Assembly (NCBI RefSeq): GCF_002288925.2
Contig: NW_022098026.1
Span: 26,228,077-26,292,076, forward strand
DNA: 64,000 bases
DNA from: Delphinapterus leucas
Lineage: Eukaryota; Chordata; Mammalia; Artiodactyla; Monodontidae
Reading direction: 5' to 3'
The translations under genes and the position numbers were made by a program. The notes under the pieces were generated by a model, which saw nothing but the letters and a program-made list of their open reading frames with translations, was not told where the DNA came from and made no database searches. Shown here piece by piece: positions 10,566-20,530 of this stretch. Numbering within the stretch: the first letter of the stretch is position 1; the number at the start of each line of letters is the position of its first letter.

Positions 10566-11515
10566 CCTTTTTTTTTTTTTTTAATGGAGTAATCAACCTG
10601 CAGTTAATGGAGTTTAACAGTTGGTTGTGGACAGGGAAAAAGATGGTCAAAGAGAGCACTACCAAAACCTTTGTCAGCCCCAAATGACAGTAGACATATA
10701 CAAGGCTGCACCCCCTAAGAAGCAAAATCAGATGCTTAACACTATGCAGGAGGGAAACAGACTTCACTAAAATAATCCATCCAGTCACTAAGCAAACAGC
10801 AATGAAAAGCAATAAGGGAGAAGGCAGTACTGAGTTGCTACAATATACTACCTACAATATCCAGTTTCCAACAAAACTGCAAAGACATGCAAAGAAACAG
10901 AGAAGTATGAAATATACACTGAGGAAAAAAGCAGATAGAATAAACTGCCTGTGAGACAACCAAGTGTTAGATTTAACAGACAAGGCATTCAAAGTAGCCA
11001 TCAAAAAAATACGTTCAAAGAGCTAAAGAAAACCATGATTAAAGAAGTAAAATATGATGACAATGTTGCATTGACTAGAGAATATTAGTAAAGAGACATT
11101 ATTAAAAAAAGAATTAAATGGAAATTCTGGAGTTGAAAGTGTAATAGTGGAAATGAAAAATTCACTAGAGATGTTCAACAGCAGATCTGAATTGACAGAA
11201 GAAAGAATTGGCATACATGAAGAGATCTATAGAGATTACACAATCCAAAGAACACAGAGAAAAAAGAATGAAAGAAAAAAAAAGAACAATGTCAATGGTA
11301 TTTCTGTACATTTGCAATGAACAATCTAAAAATGAAATTAAGAAAACAATTCCACTTACACTAGCATCAAAAGAATAAAATACTTAAAAATAAGTTTAAC
11401 AAAAGACATGCAAAGTTATACTCTGAAAATTATAAAACAATATTGAAAGAAATGTTAAAGGGTTTAAATAAATGGCAAACATCACATGTTCACTATCAGA
11501 AGACTTAATATTTTA

Positions 11516-11735
11516 TTTGTTTGTTTGTTTGTTTTCTTTTTTTGCAGTACGCGGGCCTCTCACTGTTGGGGCCTCTCCCGTCGCAGAGTACAGGCTCCGG
11601 ACGCGCAGGCTCAGCGGCCATGGCTCACGGGCCCAGCTGCTCCGCGGCATGTGGGATCTCCCCGGACCGGGGCACGAACCCGTGTCCCCTGCATCGGCAG
11701 GCAGACTCTCAACCACTGTGCCACCAGGGAAGCCC
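11516..11735 (-). mobile_element. CHR SINE with (CAAA)n-type tail
   Basis: Perfect 18-bp TSD, AGAAGACTTAATATTTTA, at 11498-11515 and 11736-11753, inside the L1M ORF2 remnant. The body is a near-consensus CHR complement (GTACGCGGGCCTCTCACTG to ACCAGGGAAGCCC). Read on its own strand, the tail is a short A-run followed by CAAA repeats instead of pure A. Confidence 0.97.
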
Positions 11736-13259
11736 AGAAGACTTAATATTTTAAGCTGGCAATACTCCCCAAATTTAGCTACAGATGGAACACAACTCCT
11801 GTCAGAATACTGCTTGACTTCTTTGTAGAAACTGGCATGCTGATTCTAAAATTCTTATCGAATTGCAATAGACTCAGAATATTCACAGCCATATTAAAAA
11901 AGAAGAACAAAGTAGGAGGAATTAAAACTTCACAATTTTAAAACTTACTACAAAACAATGATAATTAAGGCAGAATAGTACTAGCATAAGGATAGACATA
12001 TAGATCAGTGGAATAAAACTGAAAGCCAAAAATAATTCATGTGTCTGTGGTCAACTGATTTTAGGCAAGGATACCAAGACCATTCAATTCAGGAAAGACT
12101 AGTCTTTTTTTTTTAACAAATAGCGCTGGGACACCTGAATAGCACCATGCAGAAGAATGAAGTTGGACCCCTACCTCACATCACATACAAAAATTAACTC
12201 AAAATGGATTAAAGGCTTAAATCTAAAAGCTAAATCTACAAAATTCTTAGAAAAAAACATAGGGGTAAATCTTTACAAACTCAGATTTGGAAACGGATTC
12301 TTAAATATGACACCAAAATCATGAGCAACAAAAGAAAAAATAGGTAAAGTGAAAAGACAATCCATAGAATGGGAGAAAGTATTTGCAAATCATATATCTG
12401 ATTAGGAACTTGTATTTAGAAAATATAAAGAAGTCTTTCAACTTAATAACAATAAGACAAATAACCCAATTTAAAAATGAGCAAAAGACTTGAACAGACA
12501 TTTCTCCAAGGAAGATATACAAATGGCCAATAACCACATGAAAAGATACTTGACAGAATTAGTCATCAGAGAAATGCAAATCAAAACCACAATGAAATTC
12601 CACTTCACCCCTAATAAAACGGCTATAATAAAAAAGCCAGATAATAACAAGTGTTGGTGAGAATATGGTGAAATTGGAACCCTCATATACTGCTGGTGAG
12701 AGTGTATAATGGTGCCACTTTGGAAAGCAGTCTGATAGTTCCTCAAACAATTCATCATAGAGTTACCTTATGACCCAGCAATTCTACTCCTAGGTATATA
12801 CCCGAGAGAGTGAAAACATATGTCCACACAAAAGCTTGTACACAAAAGTTTGTAGCAGGGCTATTCATAATAGCCAAAAGGTGGAAACAACCCAAATATC
12901 CATCAACTGGTGAATGGATAAATTAAAATGTATACCCACACAAAGAATAGTGTTAGGCCACACACAAAACAATGAAGTACTTATAGATGTTACAACATGG
13001 ATGAACCTTAAAAACCTGCTGAGTGAAAGAAGTCAGTCACAAAAGACCACATATTATATGATGTCTTTAATATGAAATTTCTGGAATTGGCAAATCTATG
13101 AAGACACAAAATAGTGGTTGCCCACGTCTGGGGTGAACAGAGAGGGTAGAAGGTGCTGGTAGCTAAAGGGTACGGGGATTCTTTATGAGGTGATGAAATA
13201 GTTCTAAAATTAACTGTGGTGATGTGTGCACATATTTGTGAATATACTAAAAGAACATC

Positions 13260-13651
13260 TGTATCAGTCTTCTAGGGCTGCCATAGCAAAATATCACAGA
13301 ATGAATGAATTAAACAACAGAAATGTATTATCTCACAGTCTAGAGGCTATACGTTCACAAACAAGGTGCTGGCAGGATTGGTCTCCTCCCAGACCTCTCT
13401 CTTTGGCTGGCAGATGGCCACCCTCTTGCTGCTCATTTTCCTCATATGGTCATCCTTCTGTGCATCTGCACTTCTGGTGTCTCTTCTTTTTCATAAAGAC
13501 ACCAGCCATATTGAATTAGGATCCTACCCTAATGGCCTCATTTTAAACTATTGTCTCTTTGAAGACCTTATCTCCAAATATGGTTACATTCTGAGGTCTT
13601 GCAAGTTGGGACTTCAACATATAAATTTTGAAGGGACATAATTCTTCCACA
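13260..13651 (-). mobile_element. MaLR (MLT1-type) solo LTR
   Basis: A 392-bp segment beginning TG and ending CA, flanked by a 5-bp near-identical duplication (ACATC at 13255-13259, ATATC at 13652-13656). Its complement order matches MLT1-class LTRs: CTAGGGCTGCCATAGCAAAA at one end and CTTCAACATATAAATTTTGA at the other, with ACACCAGCCATATTGAATTA between. It interrupts the L1M 3'UTR, which resumes with AACTGTACACTTTAAAGG. MaLRs are non-autonomous ERVL-related LTR elements. No internal coding region is present. Confidence 0.85.
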
Positions 13652-13719
13652 ATATCAAACTGTACACTTTAAAGGAATGATTGTGTGATTTGTGAATTAT
13701 ATCTTTAAAAAGCTGTTTT

Positions 13720-13926
13720 GGGCTTCCCTGGTGGCACAGTGGTTGAGAGTCCGCCTGCCGATGCAGGGGACACGGGTTCGTGCCCCAGTCTGGGGAGATC
13801 CCACATGCCGCGGAGCGGCTGGGCCCGTGAGCCATGGCCACTGAGCCTGCGCGTCCGGAGCCTGTGCTCTGCAACGGGAGAGGCCACAACAGTGAGAGGC
13901 CCGCGTACCGCAAAAAAAAAAAAAAA
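13720..13926 (+). mobile_element. CHR SINE (short type)
   Basis: Runs from GGGCTTCCCTGG through GCGTACCGC to an A-run. The flanks are AAAAGCTGTTTT on the left and AAAAGCTGTCTT on the right, a TSD with one mismatch. It sits at the very 3' end of the L1M, so L1M sequence resumes after it. Confidence 0.95.
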
Positions 13927-14214
13927 AAAAAGCTGTCTTAAAATAGTGTAAGAATGCTCTCTTAACATGATAAAAAAATCTTTTGACAAAGCCAAAATTA
14001 TACTTATTAGAGAAACATCAGTCATTCTCCTTAAAAGCAAAACCCTGATATTACAGAACATTTGGGATGAAAGTCAGAATGAATGGATAACAGATGGGAT
14101 AAGAGAAAAAAAGCATAGTTATAAACTCTTGGAGAAAAAGAAAACTGTAAGAAAGGCAATGACCTCCCCACGACACTATACCTGGCCCTACGGTGTGTCA
14201 CATTTAATCATAAT

Positions 14215-14895
14215 ATTGATTCATTCACTTATCCAATTCTTTCAGCAGCTACTATGTGCCAGGCACTCTTCTAGGTATGTGGCATACATTAGTAAACAAA
14301 ATGAAGATCTCTGTTTTCACAGAGCTTCTAGCAAGGAGCAGGAATACAGACAACAAACTGAGACATAAGTAAATAAATTCAGTAGGTTAGAAGGTTATAA
14401 CTGCTATTGAAAAAGTAAAAGGCTATTGAAAAATTACAATTAACAGAATGAAGGGACCTAAAAATGATGAGAAGAGGCAGGAGGGGGGCAGGTTGAGAGG
14501 AGGGTAAGGGTGTTGACCATAAAAATATTTAGAAGGGTGTTACATTCCAATGCAACAGCCCTAGTGGAGACCCTAAGGTAAGAGTGGGCCTGAGATGCTT
14601 GACAAAGAACAAGAAGACCAACACGTCTAGAAAGATGTACACAAAGCAAAGAGCAGCAAGAGACTAGATCAGAAGGTAATGAGAGTCAGATAGTGCAGGG
14701 CCTTGAAGGGCATTGTAAGGACTTGAGCTTTTACACCAAGTAAGTTGAGGAAACATTGCAAGGTTGTGAGCAGAGAAAAGACAAGACCTTCCTTGCGTTT
14801 TAGAAGGAGCCCTCTGGTTGCTATTAAGACTAGAATGTAAGGAGACAAGAGTAGAAACAAGGGGACTTTGAGGGGCTACTGCATGCAAAAGTAAC
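14215..14895 (-). mobile_element. L2 LINE, antisense, with RT C-terminal remnant
   Basis: Begins with the complement of the L2 3' end (CTACTATGTGCCAGGCACTC then a TAGTAAACAAAATGAAGA block). It continues in family order to GTGCAGGGCCTTGAAGGGCA, TAAGGACTTGAGCTTTTACA and GTTTTAGAAGGAGCCCTCTG. The minus-strand frame at 14669-14860 retains a string close to the end of L2 reverse transcriptase (GVKAQVLTMPFKALHYL). L2 is a CR1-clade LINE inactive in mammals, and the frame is otherwise broken. Confidence 0.75.
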
Positions 14896-14899
14896 AATG

Positions 14900-16200
14900 A
14901 CTGGATATAGATTTTGTTTTTAAAATAGTAGTGTTTACTGTACATATGGAGAAGGATGAGGGGATAGAGTAGAAGAAGGATGGTATGAGAGTTGAATCAC
15001 CATCTTCTATAACAAGGAGTCAAGTACATAATATCTAAAATTAATAACTATAGAAAAGCAGTAAAGCATTTAGAAATATTTAGTTAAAATAATAGATAAC
15101 TAAAAATAGTTTGAAATGATTGCTACTAGAGAGAGAAACTGGGGAGGAGGGATAAGGGACAGCTGTTTCTTATTGTGAGCCTTCTGCTTCATTTTTTTAC
15201 CCTATGAATGTATTACTTTGATAATTTTTTTAAGAAGGGGCCAGAACAAGGTTGGCATTTAACTTCACAATTAATGTTGGATTGGAGAATTGTGCAACTG
15301 TAATGGTTAGAAAGGAAGAAAAGAAATCTAACTGTTGGGAAAGTATATGTAAAATATCATTATTTGCAGATGGCAGAATGCCTAGTTGAAATAAGAGTGA
15401 ACTAAAATATTTCAGTAATGTGATCAGATAAGGAGGCTTTTTTTTTAAAGGAGGCTTTCTGGCTAGAACGTCTTGTTTAATAACTGTTTCTCTTAAGTGG
15501 ACTAGAATTGCCTTTACTACTAGTTCAGGCTAAATTCAGCACTCAACTATAGCAACTAAGATCCTAGAGACTGGCTCTTTTTAATTCTTAAAAACTAAAT
15601 GACCATTCAGCTTTATCTGTGGTTTAATAGTATTTGCTGCTCTGAGTTCCTTTGGGAAGAAAAAGACATCATATTCTTTCCTCCCGGATATTTTTGGTTT
15701 AGAAGCAATAGCTGAGCAGACCAGCAAGCAGTTCAAGCACATGCTATGCTCCAGTCAAAAGCCAAGGGTAGCTCACTACCGATGGCTTTTAATATTCACT
15801 TCCCCTACTCTGGAAAGGAGAATAGAAAGTGGTTTCACCTGAGTTCTGGTCAACAAGTCATGCATTCACCCACCCATCCATCCACTTATTCATTCATCTA
15901 CTCATTCAAATCCTTACTGAACACGAGCAAGCTAGGCCTCGAGATTTATGTTACTCCCAGCTGTCAGTAGGCTTGTGTGAACAACACATTTAAAGGACAA
16001 TTACAGTACATTGCAGAAGGACTAAGAGAGGTTTGCCCAGAGTGCTCAGAGAGGCATGTGTTAGCAGGGGTGGAAAGTGTTGGGAAGAGGGAGTGATAGA
16101 GAGGCAGGAAAGGAAGTGAACTGTACTGGTTGAGTTAAAGTGATAGGACAGTTGAGCAATTGTAAAGGAGGGAAAGGGCAAACTATAGTGCTCTGGAGGA
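14900..16200. other. Mostly unrecognised sequence
   Basis: No gene found. 15110-15240 has a faint old-L1 3'-end look (CCTATGAATGTATTACTTTG). 15860-15905 is a short CCATCCATCCACTTATTCATTC-type simple run that may be an L2 edge. Confidence 0.35.
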
Positions 16201-16203
16201 GCT

Positions 16204-16206
16204 AGA

Positions 16207-16274
<68 letters not shown>
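16204..16274. repeat. (GA)n(GT)n compound microsatellite
   Basis: About 20 GA units, with one early GTGA interruption, switch directly to about 15 GT units. On the minus strand it reads as a Ser-Leu/His-Thr low-complexity frame, which is not a gene. Confidence 0.97.
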
Positions 16275-16275
<1 letters not shown>

Positions 16276-16674
16276 ATTCAGTGGTCTTAACCCCAAATGG
16301 CCATAGGAGCCAGAGGCAATGTGAATGAGTGGAGTCGGTTAGGTCCTGGGAAAGACAAGAGAGAGTAGTGAGACTGTGGCAAACTGCGGAGGGCATGCTG
16401 CACTCAAAAAGATCAACCCCCACAGCTCCAGTGACTGATGCTAGGCAGGACCTAGTATTCCTACAAATTTTCATTTTTCAACAGAAATACAAGTCTGTGT
16501 TGAGATGCATGTATGAAATTGTTAGTAAATTTGAATGTCTAAAATTGTAATAACAAAACCTACTGTGCCCTCTTCTCTCCCCCCACCCCCAAATCTATGG
16601 CTGATTTCAACCTGAGAGCGATTAGTGCACTCCCTCTGGTATACTGGCTGAGTTGTTCTGCTGTATGCCACATT

Positions 16675-16810
16675 AAACACACCACTGAGGTTGTTCTAAG
16701 CCTCAGTTTCCACACCTGTAATAATAACAGTACTTAATCTAATTTATTTAAATCAAAGGTTTTGCAAGAACTAAATGAGGAAACATGTACAGCTAGACCC
16801 TACTGAAAAT
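16675..16810 (+). mobile_element. MIR SINE fragment
   Basis: TCTAAGCCTCAGTTTCCACACCTGTAATAATAACAGTAC is the MIR core and 3' half in sense orientation. Diverged. Confidence 0.6.
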
Positions 16811-17181
16811 GCTGCTTTGTAATAAAGTTGTCTTTGATGTATTTTTATTAAAATATACTGCATATCCATATAAATCATTACAGTAAGTTACACAGAATGG
16901 ATCATTATAATGCACTCTATATGCACACATTTGTTCACCACCAATTGAGAGCTCAAGAGCAGGCTGCATGGAAAGTATTGATCAAGATGTATAGTTTGTT
17001 AATTTCCTCTGTGCCATTTATTTTGCATTCTGGCAAGCAATGTTGACCCATAACAGCTGACCAAGATTGCGTAGGTAACAAGGCTGAGCACCCCTAAGGG
17101 TAACAAAGGACAGGTGTCAATCTACATTCTGAAATGCAAGTGTAACAGCAGCCCCAGGAGGCTTCAAGGAAATGGCTGCAG

Positions 17182-19197
17182 GAGAGAGAGACCTTCAAGA
17201 TGGCGGAGGAGTAAGACGTGGAGATCACGTTCCTCCCCACAAACACATCAGAAATACATCTAAATGTGGAACAACTCCTACAGAACACCTACTGAACACT
17301 GGCAGAAGACCTCAGACTTCCCAAAAGGCAAGAAAATCCCCACATACCTGGGTAGGGCAAAAGAAAAAAAGAGACAAAGGTATAGGGATGGGTCCTGCAC
17401 CTCTGGGAGGGAGCTGTGAAGGAGGAAAAGTTTCCACACACTAGGAAGCCCCTTCACTGGCAGAGATGGGGGGTGGGCAGGGGAGAAGCTTTGGAGCCAC
17501 GGAGGAGAGCACAGCAACAGGGGTGCAGAGGGCAAAGCAGAGAGACCCCCACACAGAGGATCAAAGCCAACCAGCACTCACCAGCCCAAGAGGCTTCTCT
17601 GCTCACCTGCTGGGGCGGGTGAGGGCTGGGCACTGAGGCTCGGACTTCGGAGGTCAGATCCCAGGGAGAGGACTGGGGTTGGCGGCGTGAACACAGCCTG
17701 AAGGGGGCTAGTGCGCCACAGCTAGCCGGGAGGGAGTCTGGGAAAATGTCTGGAACTGCCTAAGGGGCAAAAGACCATTGAGGTCTCTCGGGGTGTGTGA
17801 GGAGAGGGGCTCCCTGCTCTGTGTGCCCACAGATGGCAGAGCACCGCCTAAGCAAGCTCCAGAGATGGCTGCGAGCCATGACTATCATCTTGGACCTCAG
17901 AGACGGGCACGGACCGCTACTGCTGCCGCCGCTGCCAACAAGGATCCTCTGTGCAAATGCAGGTCACAACCCACACCCCCAAGGAGCCTGTGCAGCACAC
18001 CACTGCCAGGGTCCTGTGATCCAGGGCCAACTTCCCCAGGAGAAAACACAGCACACCTCAAGCTGCTGCAACTACATGGCAGACTCTGCCGCCGCAGGCA
18101 CTCCCTCCATCCCACTTCTGACTGCTGTACCCCCCTCCCTCTCCTCAGCCTGAGTGAGCCAGAGCCCCCTAATCAGCGGCTCCTTTAACCCCGTCCTGTC
18201 TGAGCGAAGAACAGACACCCTCAGGCGACCTACACGCAGAGGCGGGGCCAAAACCAAAGCTGAACCCCGGGAGCTGTGCGAACAAAGAAGAGCAAGGGAA
18301 ATTTCCCCCAGCAGCCTCAGGAGCAGAGGATTAAATCCCCACAATCAACCTGATGTGCCCTGCATCTGTGGAATACCTGAATAGACAATGAGTGTTCCCA
18401 AAACTGAGGCTGTGGACTTTGGGAGCAACTGTAGACTTAGGGTTTGCTTTCTGCATTTGATTTTTTGGTTTTATGTTTATGTTAGTTTAGTTTTTGATGC
18501 TTGTTTTCATTTGTGGGTTTGTTTATTGGTTTCACTGTTCTCTTCCTTTTTTTGTTCTTTTTTCCTCTTTTTGTGAGTGTGTGTGTGTATGTTTCTTTGT
18601 GTGATATTTGTGTGTTTAGTTGTGCTTTTACCATCTGTCTTGGGGTTCTGTCTGTTCGTTTTGTTTGTTTGTTTGTTTTCTTCCTTTTCTTCCATGCCAT
18701 GCAGCTGGGAGGGTCTTGGTGCTCCGGCCAGGTTTCGGGCCTGAGCCTCCGAAGTGTGAAAGCCGAGTGCAGGATGTTGGACCACCAGAGACCTCCTGAC
18801 CCCATGTAACATTAATCGGCGAGAGCTCTCCCAGAGATCTCTCTCTCTCAACACTAAGACTCAGCTCCACCCAACAGCCAGCAAGCTCCTGTGCTGGACT
18901 CCCCATGCCAAACAACTAGCAAGACAGGAACACAACCCCACCCATTAGCAGACAGGCTGACTAAAGTGATACTAAGTTCACAGACACCCCAAAACACAAC
19001 ACCAGATGTGGCCCTGCCCACCAGAATGACAAGATGCAGCCTCAACCACCAGAACACAGGCACCAGTCCCCTCCTCCAGGAAGCTTACATAAGCCACTGT
19101 ACCAACCTCACCCACTGGGGGAAGACACCAGAAAAAACAGGAACTACAAAGCTGCAGCCTGCACAAAGGAGACCCCAAACACAGTAAGTTCAACAAA
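17182..19197 (+). promoter_or_regulatory. L1 5'UTR / internal promoter region
   Basis: About 2 kb between the TSD and the ORF1 start. The first 1.2 kb is GC- and purine-rich (GGAGGAGTAAGACG.., GGGGCGGGTGAGGGCTGGG). 18420-18690 turns sharply T/G-rich, with TTTG repeats. The open frames seen in it on either strand (for example 17778-18188) show no L1 protein features. L1 5'UTRs act as internal Pol II promoters. Activity of this copy is not shown. Confidence 0.75.
17196..17206 (+). promoter_or_regulatory. YY1-like site at L1 5' end
   Basis: CAAGATGGCGG lies 15 bases into the element. The same AAGATGG core at the same place is the YY1 site that positions transcription start in human L1. Function here is inferred from motif and position. 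Confidence 0.6.
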
Positions 19198-20472
19198 ATG
19201 AGAAGACAGAGAAATATACAGCAGATGAAGGAGCAAGGAAAAAACCCAACAGACCAAACAAATGAAGAGGAAATAGGCAGTCTACCTGAAAAAGAATTCA
19301 GAGTAATGATAGTAAAGATGATCCAAAATCTCAGAGACAGAATGGAGAAAGTACAAGAAACGTTTAACAAGGACCTGGAAGAACTAAAGGGCAAACAAAC
19401 AATAATGAGCAACACAATAAATGAAATTAAAAATACTCTAAAAGGAATCAATAGCAGAATAACTGAGGCAGAAGAACGGAAAAGTGACCTGGAAGATAGA
19501 ATAGTGGAAATAACTGCCACAGAGCAGAATAAAGAAAAAAGAAGGAAAAGGATTGAGCACAGTCTCAGAGACCTCTGGGACAACATTAAAGGCACCAATA
19601 TTCAAATTATAGGGGTCCCAGAAGAAGAAGAGAAAAAGAAAGGGTCTGAGAGGAGCTTCCCAGGTGATGCAGTGGTTAAGAATCCACCTGCCAATGCAGG
19701 GGACATGGGTTCAAGCCCTGGTCCAGGAAGATCCCACATGCCACAGAGCAACTAAGCCCATCCACCACAGCTACTGAGCCGGTGACCAAGAGTCCACGAA
19801 CCACAACTACCGAGCCCACGCGCCGCAACTACTGAAGCCCGCGTGCCTACAGCCCATGCTCCGCAACAAGGGAAGCCATTGCAATGAGAAGCCCATGTAC
19901 CACACGAAGAGTAGCCCCCACTCGCCGCAACTAGAGAAAGCGTGTGCACAGCATCGAAGACCCAACACAGCCAAAAATAAAGTAAAACTGAAAATAAATA
20001 AATTTATTTAAAAAAATAGAAAGGGTGTGAGAAAATATTTGAAGAGATTACAGTCGAAAACTCCCCTGACATAGGAAAGAAAATAGTCAATCAAGTCCAG
20101 GAAGCACAGAGAGTCCCATACAGGACAAATCCAAGGAGAAACACACCAAGACACATATTAATCAAACTATCAAAAATTAAATACAAAGAAAAAATATTAA
20201 AAGCAGCAAGGGAAAAGCAACAAATAACCTACAAGGGAATCTCCATAAGGTTGACAGCTGATCTTTCAGCAGAAACTCTACAAGCCAGAAGGGAGTGGCA
20301 GGACACATTTAAACTAATGAAAGAGAAAAACCTACAACCAAGATTACTCTACCCAGCAAGGATCTCACTCAGGTTCAATGGAGAAATTAAAAGCTTTACA
20401 GACAAGCAAAAGCTAAGAAAATTCAGCACCACTAAACCAGCTTTACAACAAATGTTAAGGAAACTTCTCTAG
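19198..20472 (+). pseudogene. L1 ORF1 (RNA-binding protein), split by a SINE
   Basis: ORF1p is the trimeric coiled-coil RNA chaperone of the L1 ribonucleoprotein, cytoplasmic with nuclear entry. The start chosen is the ATG at 19198, which opens a lysine/glutamate-rich N-terminus. A coiled coil follows from about residue 40 to 110 (heptad-like MEKVQETFNKDLEEL). The RRM-like block contains IQIIGVPEEEE, and the C-terminal domain contains the conserved YPARISLRFNGEIK-type stretch near 20352-20393. A CHR-1-like SINE plus its duplicated target adds 381 nt (127 codons) at 19651-20031. The two flanking halves are in the same frame with no other stop, giving 298 codons including the stop, slightly short of typical ORF1p (about 300-340 residues). 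The SINE itself brings an in-frame stop near 19753, so no full protein can be made. Confidence 0.9.
19651..20017 (+). mobile_element. Long CHR SINE (CHR-1-like) nested in L1 ORF1
   Basis: A 367-bp tRNA-related SINE: GAGCTTCCCAGGTGATGCAGTGG head, B-box region GGTTCAAGCCC, then the long body with repeated GCCGCAACTA/CCACAACTAC segments that the short CHR type lacks. It ends in an A/T-rich AAATAAATAAATTT tail. The 14-bp TSD is AGAAAGGGTCTGAG at 19637-19650 and AGAAAGGGTGTGAG at 20018-20031, with one mismatch. It is more diverged than the short copies, hence older. Confidence 0.95.
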
Positions 20473-20530
20473 GTGGGAAACACAAGAAAAGGAAAAGACC
20501 TACAAAAACGCCCTGAAAACAATTAAGAAA

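Larger units (their letters stand above)
9370..13950 (+). mobile_element. Ancient L1M element, internally deleted, host of later insertions
   Basis: A sense-strand old mammalian L1 (L1M class). 9370-10346 matches the 5'UTR/ORF1-leader type (AACAAATCACAAACAATGAC, AATTTTCATCTGTGGAGCAA). 10583-11285 is ORF1-like (GACAAGGCATTCAAAGTAGC; AATTAAATGGAAATTCTGGA). At about 11287 it jumps straight to the C-terminal half of ORF2, so the endonuclease and most of the RT are deleted. From 11754 it runs through the ORF2 end (TTTCTCCAAGGAAGATATAC near 12500) into the 3'UTR, ending AAAAAGCTGTTTT near 13719. Many stops occur. Four later insertions interrupt it: CHR SINEs at 10347, 11516 and 13720, and a MaLR LTR at 13260. 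Subfamily not determined. Confidence 0.8.

Noticed and set aside
13226..13641. Overlapping open frames in the 13.2-13.6 kb region
   Set aside because: They lie within the antisense MaLR LTR, which has no coding capacity.
16202..16474. Minus-strand frame ending in His-Thr and Ser-Leu repeats
   Set aside because: Direct translation of the (GA)n(GT)n microsatellite.
17778..18188. 136-codon plus-strand frame in the L1 5'UTR
   Set aside because: Proline/serine-rich composition from GC-rich DNA, no L1 ORF features, and located upstream of ORF1. The known primate ORF0 is antisense, so it gives no support.
18978..19598. 206-codon minus-strand frame
   Set aside because: Antisense shadow of L1 ORF1 and the end of its 5'UTR. 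The sense frame has the true coiled-coil and RNA-binding signatures.
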